Positions 42,401-51,551 of a DNA stretch of 56,106 nucleotides are shown in pieces; positions within the stretch are counted from its first letter, which is position 1; every line of letters begins with the position of its first letter. The notes beneath the pieces were generated by a model. It was not told the origin of the DNA and ran no database searches. It was given only the letters and a program-made list of their open reading frames with translations. Source of the stretch: Flavobacterium shii (GTDB lineage Bacteria; Bacteroidota; Bacteroidia; Flavobacteriales; Flavobacteriaceae); assembly GCF_025847235.1 (NCBI RefSeq), contig NZ_JAOZEW010000031.1, positions 1-56,106 of the forward strand. The letters run 5' to 3'. A program made the translations under genes and the position numbers.

Positions 42401-45400
42401 TTAAAAAGTTATGTTACATCCTATAGTGAATGATTTTGGAATAGGTTGTGCGTAGATATTTCCATAAGTTTCCGGATCAAAATATCCTTTGTAATCAGAA
42501 CTAATAACGAATAAATTTCTTGCTTCAACGCTAAATCTGATGTTATCAACAAACATTTTCTGAATTGCTTTTTTAGGCAATGTATATCCAAAACGTACAC
42601 TGCTTAAACGCATATAACTCATGTCGTGAACCCAAGTATCCAAAAATTTATTAGTATCAATCTGGTTACCTCCAGAAAACCAATTGTAAGCCATCCAAGA
42701 ATCTCCTGTTCCAGAATCATTACTTACAATTCCTGGTAAGTTTGATCCTGTATTAGTAGGTGACCATGCATTTAGAATATCAGTAGTGAAGTTTCGTCCA
42801 CGATCTACCATAGTACCATTATAACTTGGTCTTTCTACAACAGTTTGTTTAATATTAAAAGTCGTTGCTATAGTAAGATCAAAATCATGAATTTTGAAAG
42901 TATTGGTAAAACCACCTGTAAACTTAGGATCTAAATCTCCTACATAGGTAAATAAATCTCTAATTTCTTTGGCTTCAAATTTAGATTGTGATAACTCTCC
43001 AGGGAATAAATCCGGATAAAGGTCATATAATTGAAAGAAGGTTTGTGTATTAACAGTTTCACCTTTTTTATTTACGAATAATGGGTAACCATTCTCATCA
43101 ATTCCAGCTGTTTTTAAAGCAAATACAGCATTAACAGGATATCCTTCTCTTGATGGCGTATACGTGTTTTCTCTTACTTGCATACGATCTACATTACTCT
43201 TATTGTGAGAGAAGTTAATATTAGTACTCCATTTAAAATTTGGACGATCAATATTTTTGGTAGCCAATGCAATCTCAAAACCTTTATTAGATACCTGTGC
43301 CCAGTTTAAGGTAGAAAATTCAAATCCATTCTCAACAGGAAGAGATTGAACTCCAATTAAATCACTACTTTTTCTTCCATATACATCGGTAACGATACTA
43401 ATACGATTGTTGAATAAACCAAGATCCATACCTAAGTTGGTATTCGTGGTTTTTTCCCATCTTAGTTTGTCATTTGGAGGAGTTATTACTGTGATAACAG
43501 GCTCACTTTGTCCAGGCAAAATAGTTACATTTTTATATTCACCTACAACATAAGGAGATGTTCCTTTATCTATATTTCCTTGTAACCCATAAGAGGCACG
43601 TAATCTCAAGTTAGATATCGTTTCGTTGTCTTTTAAGAAACTTTCTTCAGATGCTAACCAAGAACCAGATACAGCCCAAAGTGGTAAGTATTTATACTTT
43701 GGATCTACACCAAATAAGTCAGAACCATCATAACGTACACTCCCGAAAACGGTATATTTTCTGTTATATGTATAGGCTGCAGTAGCAAAAAATGATGCAA
43801 ATGCATTTTCATTTTTGTTCTTTTTATAAGTTCTATAGTTAGGATCATTAGCAACATCTTGGTTAGGAAAAATAATTTGAGTTGAAGTCAATGTTTTATC
43901 ATCATAACCAAATGCTTTAGTTGCAATACTAGTATTGTAGTTTCTTCTCAATTCACTTCCTGCCATAATATCTAACTCATGTTTTTCATTGATAACAGTA
44001 TTATAATTCAACATTGTTTTCCAGTTGTATTGGAAAAAATCTGCATTAGTATTTTGGATAATTCCACCTTCTGGAAGAAAATAACTTGGTTTACCACTAC
44101 CGAATCTAAGTGATTTCTCTCTTTCTTTTCTGGTAAAATAAGTATCTTTTGCAGCATACTTTTCAGTAGATGTATTGTCAAATTGTAAACCTACTTGTGT
44201 ACTCGCTTTTAAATCTTTGGTAATTCTATAATCGATATCAAGAATTGCCTTAATAGCTCTACTTTTTAATTGATAAGAAGTATTTTCCCTTTCTTCTATA
44301 ATATTAAAAGGAACGTAACGATCAGAATAACCGCTAATGTCTTTGTCGTAATTATAACTTCCATCAGCATTGTATGGCGTTAAATATGGATTTACTGTTC
44401 TAGAGTAATTAGCTGGATTTGTGAATCCATCAGTATCCGAGATATACGATTTTGTAGTACTTTCTGAACCAAATAAACCAATACCAATATTAAGTCTATC
44501 GCTTACTTCAAAGTTATTTTTTAAAGTAAGATTGTATCTGTCGTAACCTGTTCCTATTGTAGCTCCTTCTTCATTATAAGCTCCCAAAGAGAAATAATAA
44601 TCTGATTTTTCTCCACCGCCAGAAAAACTCAAACCATATTGCGTATTTACTGCTGTTTGGTATAATAAATTCCCCCAGTTCGTGTCTTTACCTCTTAAGG
44701 CATTGATAGAATTTTGCGTGTTTGATGAAAGAGACGAAAAACCTCCCGCTCTATAGGCTCCTAATTCATTAGCCTGTTTTAGAATACGGGAAATTTCACC
44801 GCCACCGCTTCTATATGTTAGATCTTCACGTGAAGCCATTGCTAACTCCAAATCTACTTTTTGCGAAGCATTTAATAAATTTAATCTCGAAAGATCCGGT
44901 TTTTGAGTAACGAAAGTATTTGCTGTAAAGTTTACTTTCATACTTCCTTTTCTTCCTTTTTTGGTAGTAACCACAATAACTCCATTTGCAGCTCTTGCTC
45001 CATAAATAGCAGTAGCAGCAGCATCTTTTAATATTGTAATATCTTTAATATCATCAGGGTTTAATCCTGCAATAGAAAAGTTGGTTAAGTTATCAATATT
45101 ATCTTTGTCATAATTTTGAGGAACATCATTGCTTTCCAACGGTAAACCATCCAATACCCATAATGGATCTTGAGAACCAGAAAGAGATGCTGTACCTCGA
45201 ACTCTTATTTTGGCTACTGCTCCGGGAGCTCCAGTTGCCTGAGTAACAGCTACACCCGCAGCCTGACCTATTAATAGTTGGTCTAAACTTGCTACACCTG
45301 CTTGTTGTATATCCGACATATTAACTTTTGCAACAGCAGCAGTTAATTTTCTTTTTTCAATTTTTTGATACCCAGTCACAACAACTTCTTTAAGCTCACT

Positions 45401-45739
45401 AAGATCAGGCTTTAAAGAAATAGAATATGCTTTTTGAGCAGTAATCTCGATAGTGTGAGATTGATATCCCATGAAGGTTACTCTTACGCTAGTGGTATTC
45501 TTGTTTATTGTCAATTCAAAATTTCCATCAAAGTCAGTAACAGTTCCAATACTGGCGCTTTCGATAACGCTTTTTTGTTGTGTACTATTAGAAACAGAAC
45601 TGTTTTCGACATAAACAGTTGCTCCCGGAATTGGTAATTTGTCTTGGTAATCAATTACTTTTCCAGTAATCGTTCGTGTTTCTTGGGCATACCCTGCAAA
45701 GGTCAAGAGTAAGCTCAAGGTGTAAAATAATTTTCTCAT
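42401..45739 (-). CDS. SusC/RagA-family TonB-dependent transporter of the protease locus
   Basis: The 1112-residue product has a signal peptide (MRKLFYTLSLLLTFAGYAQ) and a carboxypeptidase-D-like domain (about 22-115: GKVIDYQDKLPIPGATVYVE). That domain carries an inserted Ser/Thr/Gln-rich loop before GTVTDFDGNFEL. The TonB-box/plug segment includes LKEVVVTGYQKIEKRKLTAAVAKV, GQAAGVAVTQATGAPGAVAKIRVRG, DPLWVLDGLP and LKDAAATAIYGARAANGVIVVTTKKG. A large beta-barrel ends in Phe. It is longer than the first SusC (1010). It follows the metalloprotease gene by 25 bases and precedes SusD by 10, so the three are one operon. Confidence 0.96.
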   Translation of the reverse strand: MRKLFYTLSLLLTFAGYAQETRTITGKVIDYQDKLPIPGATVYVENSSVSNSTQQKSVIESASIGTVTDFDGNFELTINKNTTSVRVTFMGYQSHTIEITAQKAYSISLKPDLSELKEVVVTGYQKIEKRKLTAAVAKVNMSDIQQAGVASLDQLLIGQAAGVAVTQATGAPGAVAKIRVRGTASLSGSQDPLWVLDGLPLESNDVPQNYDKDNIDNLTNFSIAGLNPDDIKDITILKDAAATAIYGARAANGVIVVTTKKGRKGSMKVNFTANTFVTQKPDLSRLNLLNASQKVDLELAMASREDLTYRSGGGEISRILKQANELGAYRAGGFSSLSSNTQNSINALRGKDTNWGNLLYQTAVNTQYGLSFSGGGEKSDYYFSLGAYNEEGATIGTGYDRYNLTLKNNFEVSDRLNIGIGLFGSESTTKSYISDTDGFTNPANYSRTVNPYLTPYNADGSYNYDKDISGYSDRYVPFNIIEERENTSYQLKSRAIKAILDIDYRITKDLKASTQVGLQFDNTSTEKYAAKDTYFTRKEREKSLRFGSGKPSYFLPEGGIIQNTNADFFQYNWKTMLNYNTVINEKHELDIMAGSELRRNYNTSIATKAFGYDDKTLTSTQIIFPNQDVANDPNYRTYKKNKNENAFASFFATAAYTYNRKYTVFGSVRYDGSDLFGVDPKYKYLPLWAVSGSWLASEESFLKDNETISNLRLRASYGLQGNIDKGTSPYVVGEYKNVTILPGQSEPVITVITPPNDKLRWEKTTNTNLGMDLGLFNNRISIVTDVYGRKSSDLIGVQSLPVENGFEFSTLNWAQVSNKGFEIALATKNIDRPNFKWSTNINFSHNKSNVDRMQVRENTYTPSREGYPVNAVFALKTAGIDENGYPLFVNKKGETVNTQTFFQLYDLYPDLFPGELSQSKFEAKEIRDLFTYVGDLDPKFTGGFTNTFKIHDFDLTIATTFNIKQTVVERPSYNGTMVDRGRNFTTDILNAWSPTNTGSNLPGIVSNDSGTGDSWMAYNWFSGGNQIDTNKFLDTWVHDMSYMRLSSVRFGYTLPKKAIQKMFVDNIRFSVEARNLFVISSDYKGYFDPETYGNIYAQPIPKSFTIGCNITF

Positions 45740-45764
45740 TTTCTGGTTTTAATTTGATAAAGAT

Positions 45765-48362
45765 TTATAGTGTGGTATTTAAAGCTCTTTCAATTCGTTG
45801 TATCAAGTCAAAATAATGATTTTGAGTTTCTTGATTTCCAATGTTCTTCTTAGTTCTTAATAATTGCAAAATTTGTCTTAATTCTCCTTTTTTGTCAGAG
45901 GTAACCTCTGTAACTCTCTTTAGAGAAGATTGATTTATATTACGTCCCATTCTTGATTCATCCAGTTGATTACACAAATGAGGGATGTTTAAATTCTCTT
46001 GTATTTCGATGATTTTTTTACCGTCTGTTTTCTCAAAAAGTTTGTTGGTAGAAACAATAAGTACATCAACATAATTTTTTTGTGTCATACGTTCCATAAT
46101 CGTCAATGATTTATTTTGGATTGTAGGAGCAAAAATATTCTGACTCAATGTTTTGAATAATTGTGTTACAGTAAATACATTTTCTTTAGCTTCATTACGC
46201 TGAAATAATTCATTTTCGGTAATACGCAATAAACGATCATCACTAAGCATACTATATAAAGTACTATATTGTAATTCTCTTGCTAGGGTATATGGTGTAT
46301 ATTCATAAGGTCCAAGTGGAGAATCTTTTAATGGATTCGTTTTATCTAGTATTGGATTAAAAAACAACCATTCTGGAATAGTGATGCTGTTTTTTAATAA
46401 ATAAGCTACAGCTCTCTTTTGTATTGCGGCAGGAACGGCTACATAACTTGCTTTGTTATCTCCATGAACAGTTGTATTAAGATAAATACCTCCAAGATTG
46501 CTTAATACGTGTCTGTTATAAAGTTGCCATTGACCTATTGTACCAATGTAAAGTTTCCCAGTTTCATAATAAGACTCATCTTTGTCATATGTCCATTCCA
46601 GGATATGACTTACAACACGTTTTAAATTCTTAAGACCATATTCACTGGCTTTCATCGCATCATTTCCTAAATCTTCCGATTGAGAACGTGGATCAACTAT
46701 TTCATCTTGCTGCTCTCCATAAAAATAGATTGGGTCATCTTGATGTTTAGTAATCAAACCATTTAATGCAGTGTGCTCTTCTTTTTCGTCACCATACCAT
46801 CTGTATCCCCATTCAATAGCATATTTGTCATATTCACCAATTTTTGGCGTAATAGCTTCTACATGATCTTCTGGCTGAGCGATATAATTATAACGAGCGT
46901 AATCCATAATCGATGGAGCAGTTCCTCCCATCTTGGCAGTAAAATCCTTAGAACGTAGCGACTCTACATCATAAGCAAATGAAGAACCCATATTGTGTTT
47001 TAAACCAAAAGTATGTCCAACTTCGTGAGAAGAAACAAAGCGAATTGCTTCACCCATATGTTCGTCACTAAATTTATTCCCTCTAGCTTTAGGGTCAATT
47101 ACACCGGTTTGTATACGCATCCAGCTTTGCAAAGAAGTCATTACGTTATGCCACCATATAATATCCGATTCAATTATTTCACCACTTCTTGGGTCAACAA
47201 CTGCAGGTCCCATAGCATTCGATTTTTGAGATGCTACATAAGTTATAACAGAATAACGAACATCATCAATATCAAAGTCGGTATCTGCCTCAGTAGGTTC
47301 TTTTGCAATAACAGCATTTTTAAACCCTGCTTTTTCAAAAGCTACTTGCCAATCATGCACTCCAGCAATAATGTAAGAGCGCCATTGTTTAGGTGTTGAT
47401 GGATCGATATAATAAACGATTGGCTTTTTTGGCTCAACCAATTCTCCTTTACGGTATTTTTCGATATCCTCCGTTTTAGGCTCTAATCTCCAACGAGTTA
47501 TTAGTTCTCTTTCGCGCATTGCATGCTGCTGATCATTAAAATACCAATGTTTCTCTGTAAAATAACCAATACGGTTATCAGAAAAACGTGGTTGCATCGG
47601 AACTTTATCCAATAAAACAATATTACTCGTAACACCAATTGTAACCGATAGGGCAGGACCACCACCTTCGCTTACAGAAGTTGTAAGTTGAGATTTAACA
47701 ACAATATTTTTTGGAAATGCTTTTGCAAATTCAATATATGATAGATCTGATTTTACAGAACCTCCAAAACCAATATTACTTAAGACATCATTAAAACTTT
47801 TTTGTTTTCCGTCAAAAATCTTATTTACTTTAATTACAATCGAAGTTGAATCATTATTCTTTGTTTCGATATCAAAAACCTCTATAATAGATTCCGAAAA
47901 ATTATTATTTACCGAAGCTGTTATAGCATCATCTTTTGGAGACGAAACACTAGGAACCGATGATTTTACCCATACTTTTTTGGCTACAAGGTCTTTATGA
48001 AAAGTAATAATCTTATTCTCATAATTCATTCCCTTATTTAGTCCAGCCTCATTAACTTGCATTGGAACATTCGAAATTTTATTAACTACAAGAAATTCCC
48101 TTTGAAAAAGAGAATCATTTATTTCAAGATAAAGATCTGTTTTAACTTGTATTATATTGAATAATCCTTTTTTAAGAGTACCATCTTTTAAAAGATCATT
48201 ATATTTTTTTCCTTTTTTGTTACTTGTAGAATCCTTAGCTTGTTCAGTTTTGTTTTCTTTACTCTTTTTGTCTTTTTTCTGCGCAATAATTGTACAACTA
48301 CTAATTAATAATAGAAGTATAAATGTGTTTTTTAAATTTTTTAATAATGCCTTTTCCCTCAT
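45765..48362 (-). CDS. Secreted zinc metalloprotease (metzincin, DUF5117/DUF4953-type)
   Basis: The 865-residue product has a signal sequence that ends in a plausible lipobox (LLISSC, C23) or an ordinary cleavage site near IIAQ. A Lys/Glu-rich spacer follows. Residues of about 100-420 resemble the DUF5118/DUF5117 region of Bacteroidota zinc-dependent proteases. The active site is HEVGHTFGLKHN (residues 446-457; zinc ligands H446, H450 and H456, catalytic E447), a metzincin HExxHxxGxxH motif, followed by SIMDYARYNY, the Met-turn expected after it. The C-terminal part (about 500-865) resembles DUF4953. It is the first gene of an operon with SusC and SusD, so it probably cuts protein or peptide at the cell surface for import. 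Its promoter region carries 21-bp direct repeats. Confidence 0.9.
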   Translation of the reverse strand: MREKALLKNLKNTFILLLLISSCTIIAQKKDKKSKENKTEQAKDSTSNKKGKKYNDLLKDGTLKKGLFNIIQVKTDLYLEINDSLFQREFLVVNKISNVPMQVNEAGLNKGMNYENKIITFHKDLVAKKVWVKSSVPSVSSPKDDAITASVNNNFSESIIEVFDIETKNNDSTSIVIKVNKIFDGKQKSFNDVLSNIGFGGSVKSDLSYIEFAKAFPKNIVVKSQLTTSVSEGGGPALSVTIGVTSNIVLLDKVPMQPRFSDNRIGYFTEKHWYFNDQQHAMRERELITRWRLEPKTEDIEKYRKGELVEPKKPIVYYIDPSTPKQWRSYIIAGVHDWQVAFEKAGFKNAVIAKEPTEADTDFDIDDVRYSVITYVASQKSNAMGPAVVDPRSGEIIESDIIWWHNVMTSLQSWMRIQTGVIDPKARGNKFSDEHMGEAIRFVSSHEVGHTFGLKHNMGSSFAYDVESLRSKDFTAKMGGTAPSIMDYARYNYIAQPEDHVEAITPKIGEYDKYAIEWGYRWYGDEKEEHTALNGLITKHQDDPIYFYGEQQDEIVDPRSQSEDLGNDAMKASEYGLKNLKRVVSHILEWTYDKDESYYETGKLYIGTIGQWQLYNRHVLSNLGGIYLNTTVHGDNKASYVAVPAAIQKRAVAYLLKNSITIPEWLFFNPILDKTNPLKDSPLGPYEYTPYTLARELQYSTLYSMLSDDRLLRITENELFQRNEAKENVFTVTQLFKTLSQNIFAPTIQNKSLTIMERMTQKNYVDVLIVSTNKLFEKTDGKKIIEIQENLNIPHLCNQLDESRMGRNINQSSLKRVTEVTSDKKGELRQILQLLRTKKNIGNQETQNHYFDLIQRIERALNTTL

Positions 48363-48396
48363 TTAAAGTTAAGTTTAGGTTAATTTTTCGCCTAAA

Positions 48397-48426
48397 ATAT
48401 TGTATCCATTACGTTAAAAAAAACAA
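48397..48426 (-). promoter_or_regulatory. Probable promoter of the metalloprotease-susCD operon
   Basis: On the minus strand, TTG (48426-48424), 19 bases and TACAATAT (48404-48397) occupy the positions of the -33 and -7 elements. The -7 deviates from TAnnTTTG in three of its last four bases, as expected for a promoter that needs an activator. The transcript would start near 48391, about 28 bases before the ATG. The direct repeats lie just upstream. Confidence 0.5.
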
Positions 48427-48429
48427 AAT

Positions 48430-48457
48430 GGAGTGAGTGGCTTTTTTTTGGGAGTGA
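48430..48457 (-). promoter_or_regulatory. Candidate LytTR binding site: direct repeats 21 bp apart
   Basis: GGAGTGA occurs at 48430-48436 and 48451-48457, exactly 21 bp apart, and the flanks also match (GGAGTGAGTGGC and GGAGTGAATGC, both followed by T-runs). LytTR regulators bind two direct repeats two helical turns apart; the 21-bp period of the BtsR and YpdB sites is an established example. The site ends four bases before the TTG of the proposed promoter, the usual place for an activator. The regulator at 40258-41016 is the obvious candidate. Confidence 0.6.
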
Positions 48458-48466
48458 ATGCTTTTT

Positions 48467-50029
48467 TTATTCAATTAAGGGTAAAATACAGACAAAAAAA
48501 CCGTCCCTTTTAAAGGTATCAAAATCAGTTTTCGAATAGTAGCTGTAGATACTCTGTAAGTACTTATGACCAAACTTAGACTCTTTTTCGAAGTTTTGTT
48601 TTTCATTTAGATTATTGGTAATGACCACCTTATTTTCTTTGATGAGAATTGTAATTTTTAATGGATTTTCATCAGAAGCAATATTATGTTTGATTGCATT
48701 TTCTATGGCAATCTGAAAAGCCAGATACGGCACTTTCTTTAATAAAACGTTATTGTCTTCGATTGTAATCGTAAAGTCAAATTCTTCTTTAAATCGCGTT
48801 TGTTGCAAAAAGATGTATTTTTCTATAAAAAGAAGCTCTTCTTTTAGCGTAACAATATTCTGCTCAGGGGGATTAATTAAATACCGATAAATTTTAGAAA
48901 GATTCAAGGTAAACTTGCGTGCTACACTAGTATTACTACCAATGAGCATATAAAGAGAGTTTAAAGAATTAAATAAAAAATGAGGATTAATTTGCTCCTT
49001 TAATTGGTGCAATTGAATTAATGCTTTTTCTTTCTTTATCTTTTCATTTTCTAAACTTAGTTTGTTTTTTTCTTTGGCTAAATCTTCTTTTTCCTGAAAG
49101 CTTTTGCGTGTAAAAATGGCAAACAAATAAAAGAATACAAGCAAGATTGCTGTTGTAATAAAATAAATCAATGATGCATATTTTTTTATATCATCTACAT
49201 CTTCGTTTGAAATATTCTCTGGAAAATTGACACAAACATACCAGTCAGTACCATTTACATTTAGCCGTTGTGTGTACCTAAGGATATCTAATTTTAAATA
49301 TTCAGAAAGTGCTACTCTTTTAGAAAAGCCTTTTTTGGTAATAAATATAGTATCTGTAGGAACGATATTTGTTACTTTAAAAACATTCTGTTTTATAAAT
49401 TTAATTTCGGGATGATAAAGTATAGTTCCTTCTTTATCAAATACAAAAGCATAATTTTCTGCCAATTGATCTACGGTAGAAAAATAGAATCGTAATGCTT
49501 TTAAATCAATATCATAACCATAGCGTACGACTTCGCCATTTTTTGTTTTAGACTTAAAATAAATGCGCCAAAAGATGTTTTTACCATCTTTAATAATAGT
49601 ATTAACTCTGTCTTTATTACCATTTTTAGCAATAAAATCGTTTATACATGCTGTTAAATGAGCTTTATCATTAGAGGTTCTTAGCTCTATTTTTTCATTA
49701 TTTATCTGGAACCAATTGTTCTTAACAAGATTTTTATTGGCATGTACAGTACTTAAAACTCTTAAATTATCCGATAGATTATTAGGAGTACTAATTTCAA
49801 TAATCTGAATTATTTCTTTTTCAACCTCCAAAAAACGAGAAAATTCGAGTGCTAAAACTTCCTTTTTTTTGAAAAAACTACGCAGTGAATTAGTCGAATT
49901 AGATTTTTCGGATATTTGCGTTATTAAACCGCTTAATATATAAATAGAAAACAAGGTAAGGACCACAAAAACAATCCCTAGAATAAAGAAGTTACGCCCC
50001 GAAAGGCTATTTTTTGATTTAAAATTCAA
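48467..50029 (-). CDS. LytS-type histidine kinase with extracytoplasmic Cache-like sensor
   Basis: The 520-residue product has two membrane helices (about 14-36 and 286-306) enclosing about 250 periplasmic residues. That part resembles a Cache sensor: WRIYFKSKTKNGEVVRYGYDIDLKAL and YAFVFDKEGTILYHPEI are typical strands. After a coiled coil (about 310-345), the His_kinase domain has H350 in QINPHFLFNSLN and FQIAIENAIKHN as N-box. The G-box region is unusual (SKFGHKYLQSIY instead of a GxGL pattern), which may weaken nucleotide binding. Its stop is 104 bases before the metalloprotease gene, and its partner regulator lies at the far end of the same block. The sensor likely detects a small molecule, perhaps a peptide or amino acid. 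Confidence 0.92.
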   Translation of the reverse strand: MNFKSKNSLSGRNFFILGIVFVVLTLFSIYILSGLITQISEKSNSTNSLRSFFKKKEVLALEFSRFLEVEKEIIQIIEISTPNNLSDNLRVLSTVHANKNLVKNNWFQINNEKIELRTSNDKAHLTACINDFIAKNGNKDRVNTIIKDGKNIFWRIYFKSKTKNGEVVRYGYDIDLKALRFYFSTVDQLAENYAFVFDKEGTILYHPEIKFIKQNVFKVTNIVPTDTIFITKKGFSKRVALSEYLKLDILRYTQRLNVNGTDWYVCVNFPENISNEDVDDIKKYASLIYFITTAILLVFFYLFAIFTRKSFQEKEDLAKEKNKLSLENEKIKKEKALIQLHQLKEQINPHFLFNSLNSLYMLIGSNTSVARKFTLNLSKIYRYLINPPEQNIVTLKEELLFIEKYIFLQQTRFKEEFDFTITIEDNNVLLKKVPYLAFQIAIENAIKHNIASDENPLKITILIKENKVVITNNLNEKQNFEKESKFGHKYLQSIYSYYSKTDFDTFKRDGFFVCILPLIE

Positions 50030-50043
50030 TGGTATTCTTTAAA

Positions 50044-50068
50044 AATAAGGAATATTAGATTCCTTATT
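50044..50068 (-). promoter_or_regulatory. Hairpin in the kinase gene leader, and -7 element
   Basis: AATAAGGAAT (50044-50053) and ATTCCTTATT (50059-50068) form a perfect 10-bp stem with a five-base loop, 14 bases before the kinase start. Upstream, TATCTTTG (minus strand, 50101-50094) matches the -7 consensus, so the transcript would start near 50088 and carry this hairpin in its leader. It may affect translation of the kinase. Confidence 0.5.
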
Positions 50069-50105
50069 ATAATGTGGTATTATTAATTTTTTGCAAAGAT
50101 AACTT

Positions 50106-50138
50106 TTTTATAAGCCATCCTTTTTGGGACTTATAAAA
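50106..50138. promoter_or_regulatory. ATAAG/CTTAT inverted repeat over the kinase promoter
   Basis: TTTTATAAG (50106-50114) and CTTATAAAA (50130-50138) are perfect 9-bp arms separated by 15 bases, covering the place where the -33 element of the promoter at 50094-50101 should be. No TTG is present at the expected distance, so this may be an activator site. Similar arms recur at 50243-50271 and 51552-51578. Confidence 0.45.
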
Positions 50139-50242
50139 CGTATCTATCAATATATCAGGTAAATCTATAAATAAAGTAAGTCTTATTAATTTATAAATTA
50201 GACTTTACTAGTTATTTAAAAGCTATATAAGTTATTTAAGAA

Positions 50243-50271
50243 AAATAAGTTTGGGAATATTCCACTTATTT
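50243..50271. promoter_or_regulatory. AAATAAGT/ACTTATTT inverted repeat
   Basis: AAATAAGT (50243-50250) and ACTTATTT (50264-50271) are perfect 8-bp arms; the 13-base centre contains the palindrome GAATATTC. It lies between the acetyltransferase stop and the kinase promoter, and could be a terminator-like stem or a regulatory site. Confidence 0.4.
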
Positions 50272-50298
50272 GAACTTATATGAATTACTTTTTAAGTC

Positions 50299-50862
50299 TT
50301 ACTGAATACTTTTAATCTGAAGATGCTCCATTTTTTTCCCTGCTAAGGTTTTATTCCCAACAGGTTTAAAACCTAATTTTAAGTATAATTTTTTAGCATT
50401 GGGATTTTCTTCCTCTACAAGTAAACCTAAAGTATATTGCTTTTTGTTTGCATATTCGTCTATCAAGAATTGCAGTATTTTCGATCCTATGCCTTTTCCC
50501 TGGCATTTAGGACTCACACCCAAAGTATCAATATAGTATTCTCCAGCTTGAGTTTCGTCCTCGGGATTAAAGTCTTTATTAAAATGAGTTCGTACATATT
50601 GAACAATAGGCTCTCTTAAAAGCTTTAGTTCTGCACCATCATATATATTTACAGCCGCAACAATTTCATTATCATCTTCTACAACGAAGCAATTCTCATA
50701 AGAATATTGATTGTTTTCTTTCTCTATAAAGTACAATAAAAAATCTTTTGCTTTAGCATGGTTTTCTTCCTTAATGAACTTATACACTATACCTTCCATT
50801 GCTAGCAGCAAATATGTAGCAATGTATTCTGCGTCCTTTATTGTTGCTTTTCTAATTATCAT
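50299..50862 (-). CDS. GNAT-family N-acetyltransferase
   Basis: The 187-residue product starts MIIRKATIKDAEYIATYLLLAMEGI, the usual GNAT first strand and helix. Motif A for acetyl-CoA binding is LGVSPKCQGKGIGSKILQFLID (the Q/R-x-x-G-x-G/A pattern as QGKGIG), and the closing motif is GLLVEEENPNAKKLYLKLGFKPVGN. It transfers an acetyl group to an amine of a small molecule or protein; substrate is unknown. The length is normal for the family. It seems monocistronic on the minus strand. Confidence 0.92.
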   Translation of the reverse strand: MIIRKATIKDAEYIATYLLLAMEGIVYKFIKEENHAKAKDFLLYFIEKENNQYSYENCFVVEDDNEIVAAVNIYDGAELKLLREPIVQYVRTHFNKDFNPEDETQAGEYYIDTLGVSPKCQGKGIGSKILQFLIDEYANKKQYTLGLLVEEENPNAKKLYLKLGFKPVGNKTLAGKKMEHLQIKSIQ

Positions 50863-51141
50863 CGTTAGTTCTTTTTCGTTTTGGCAAAAATACCCTAAAC
50901 TTGCATATATACCAAAAACAGACGAATATATTAAGTTTTATTTAGGGATTTTTTAAGCAAACTCTGTTTTATTAGTAATAATGAAATATATCTTTCAAAA
51001 AATCACTTTAACCGCATAGGTTATTAAAAAACATACAAGCTTTTTTTAACCTCAAATAGACTTTCGAAACTTATATGACAATTTTATTGTCACAATCTTA
51101 ATATAGAAATTGTTATTGTTCTCATTTTTTTGATTAAAATC

Positions 51142-51525
51142 GCAAAACAATTCCTATTTACATCAAAATTAGTATTTATATTATAAAAAATGCTAACTTG
51201 TAGTACAAGTTCTAGACACGAATTTTCAATGTTCTACATTGTAGTAAGTTTTAGCAGGTTATTTTTGCATATTATTTTTTATAAAAAAGAAAAATATGTT
51301 TCTAAAAATAATTTAAAGTATGTAAATTGTAATTGCATATTATTTTTTTATATTTAGTTAAAAGACTTCTCCAAATCTCTTTTAAATACTTGTTCTTGTT
51401 TTAGTTTAGTGTTAATTATTTTTACAAAATGAAAGTGCCAATTAAATTTATTTGACTTTTAATTGATAACTCATATTTAATATTTGCAAAACAATTTCTA
51501 TTTAAATTGTAGTACATAATACTAC
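51142..51525. repeat. Repeated motifs in the long intergenic region before the plus-strand kinase
   Basis: The gap 50863-51596 contains no gene I can support. GCAAAACAATTYCTATTTA occurs at 51142-51160 and 51486-51504, 344 bp apart. Both copies are followed by GTAGTA within inverted repeats: AACTTG/CAAGTT around TAGTA at 51195-51211, and GTAGTA/TACTAC at 51509-51525. A CTACA/TGTAG stem lies at 51234-51244. The pattern suggests an old duplication of a regulatory region. Confidence 0.45.
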
Positions 51526-51551
51526 TTCAAATACCTATATTATAAACAGTT

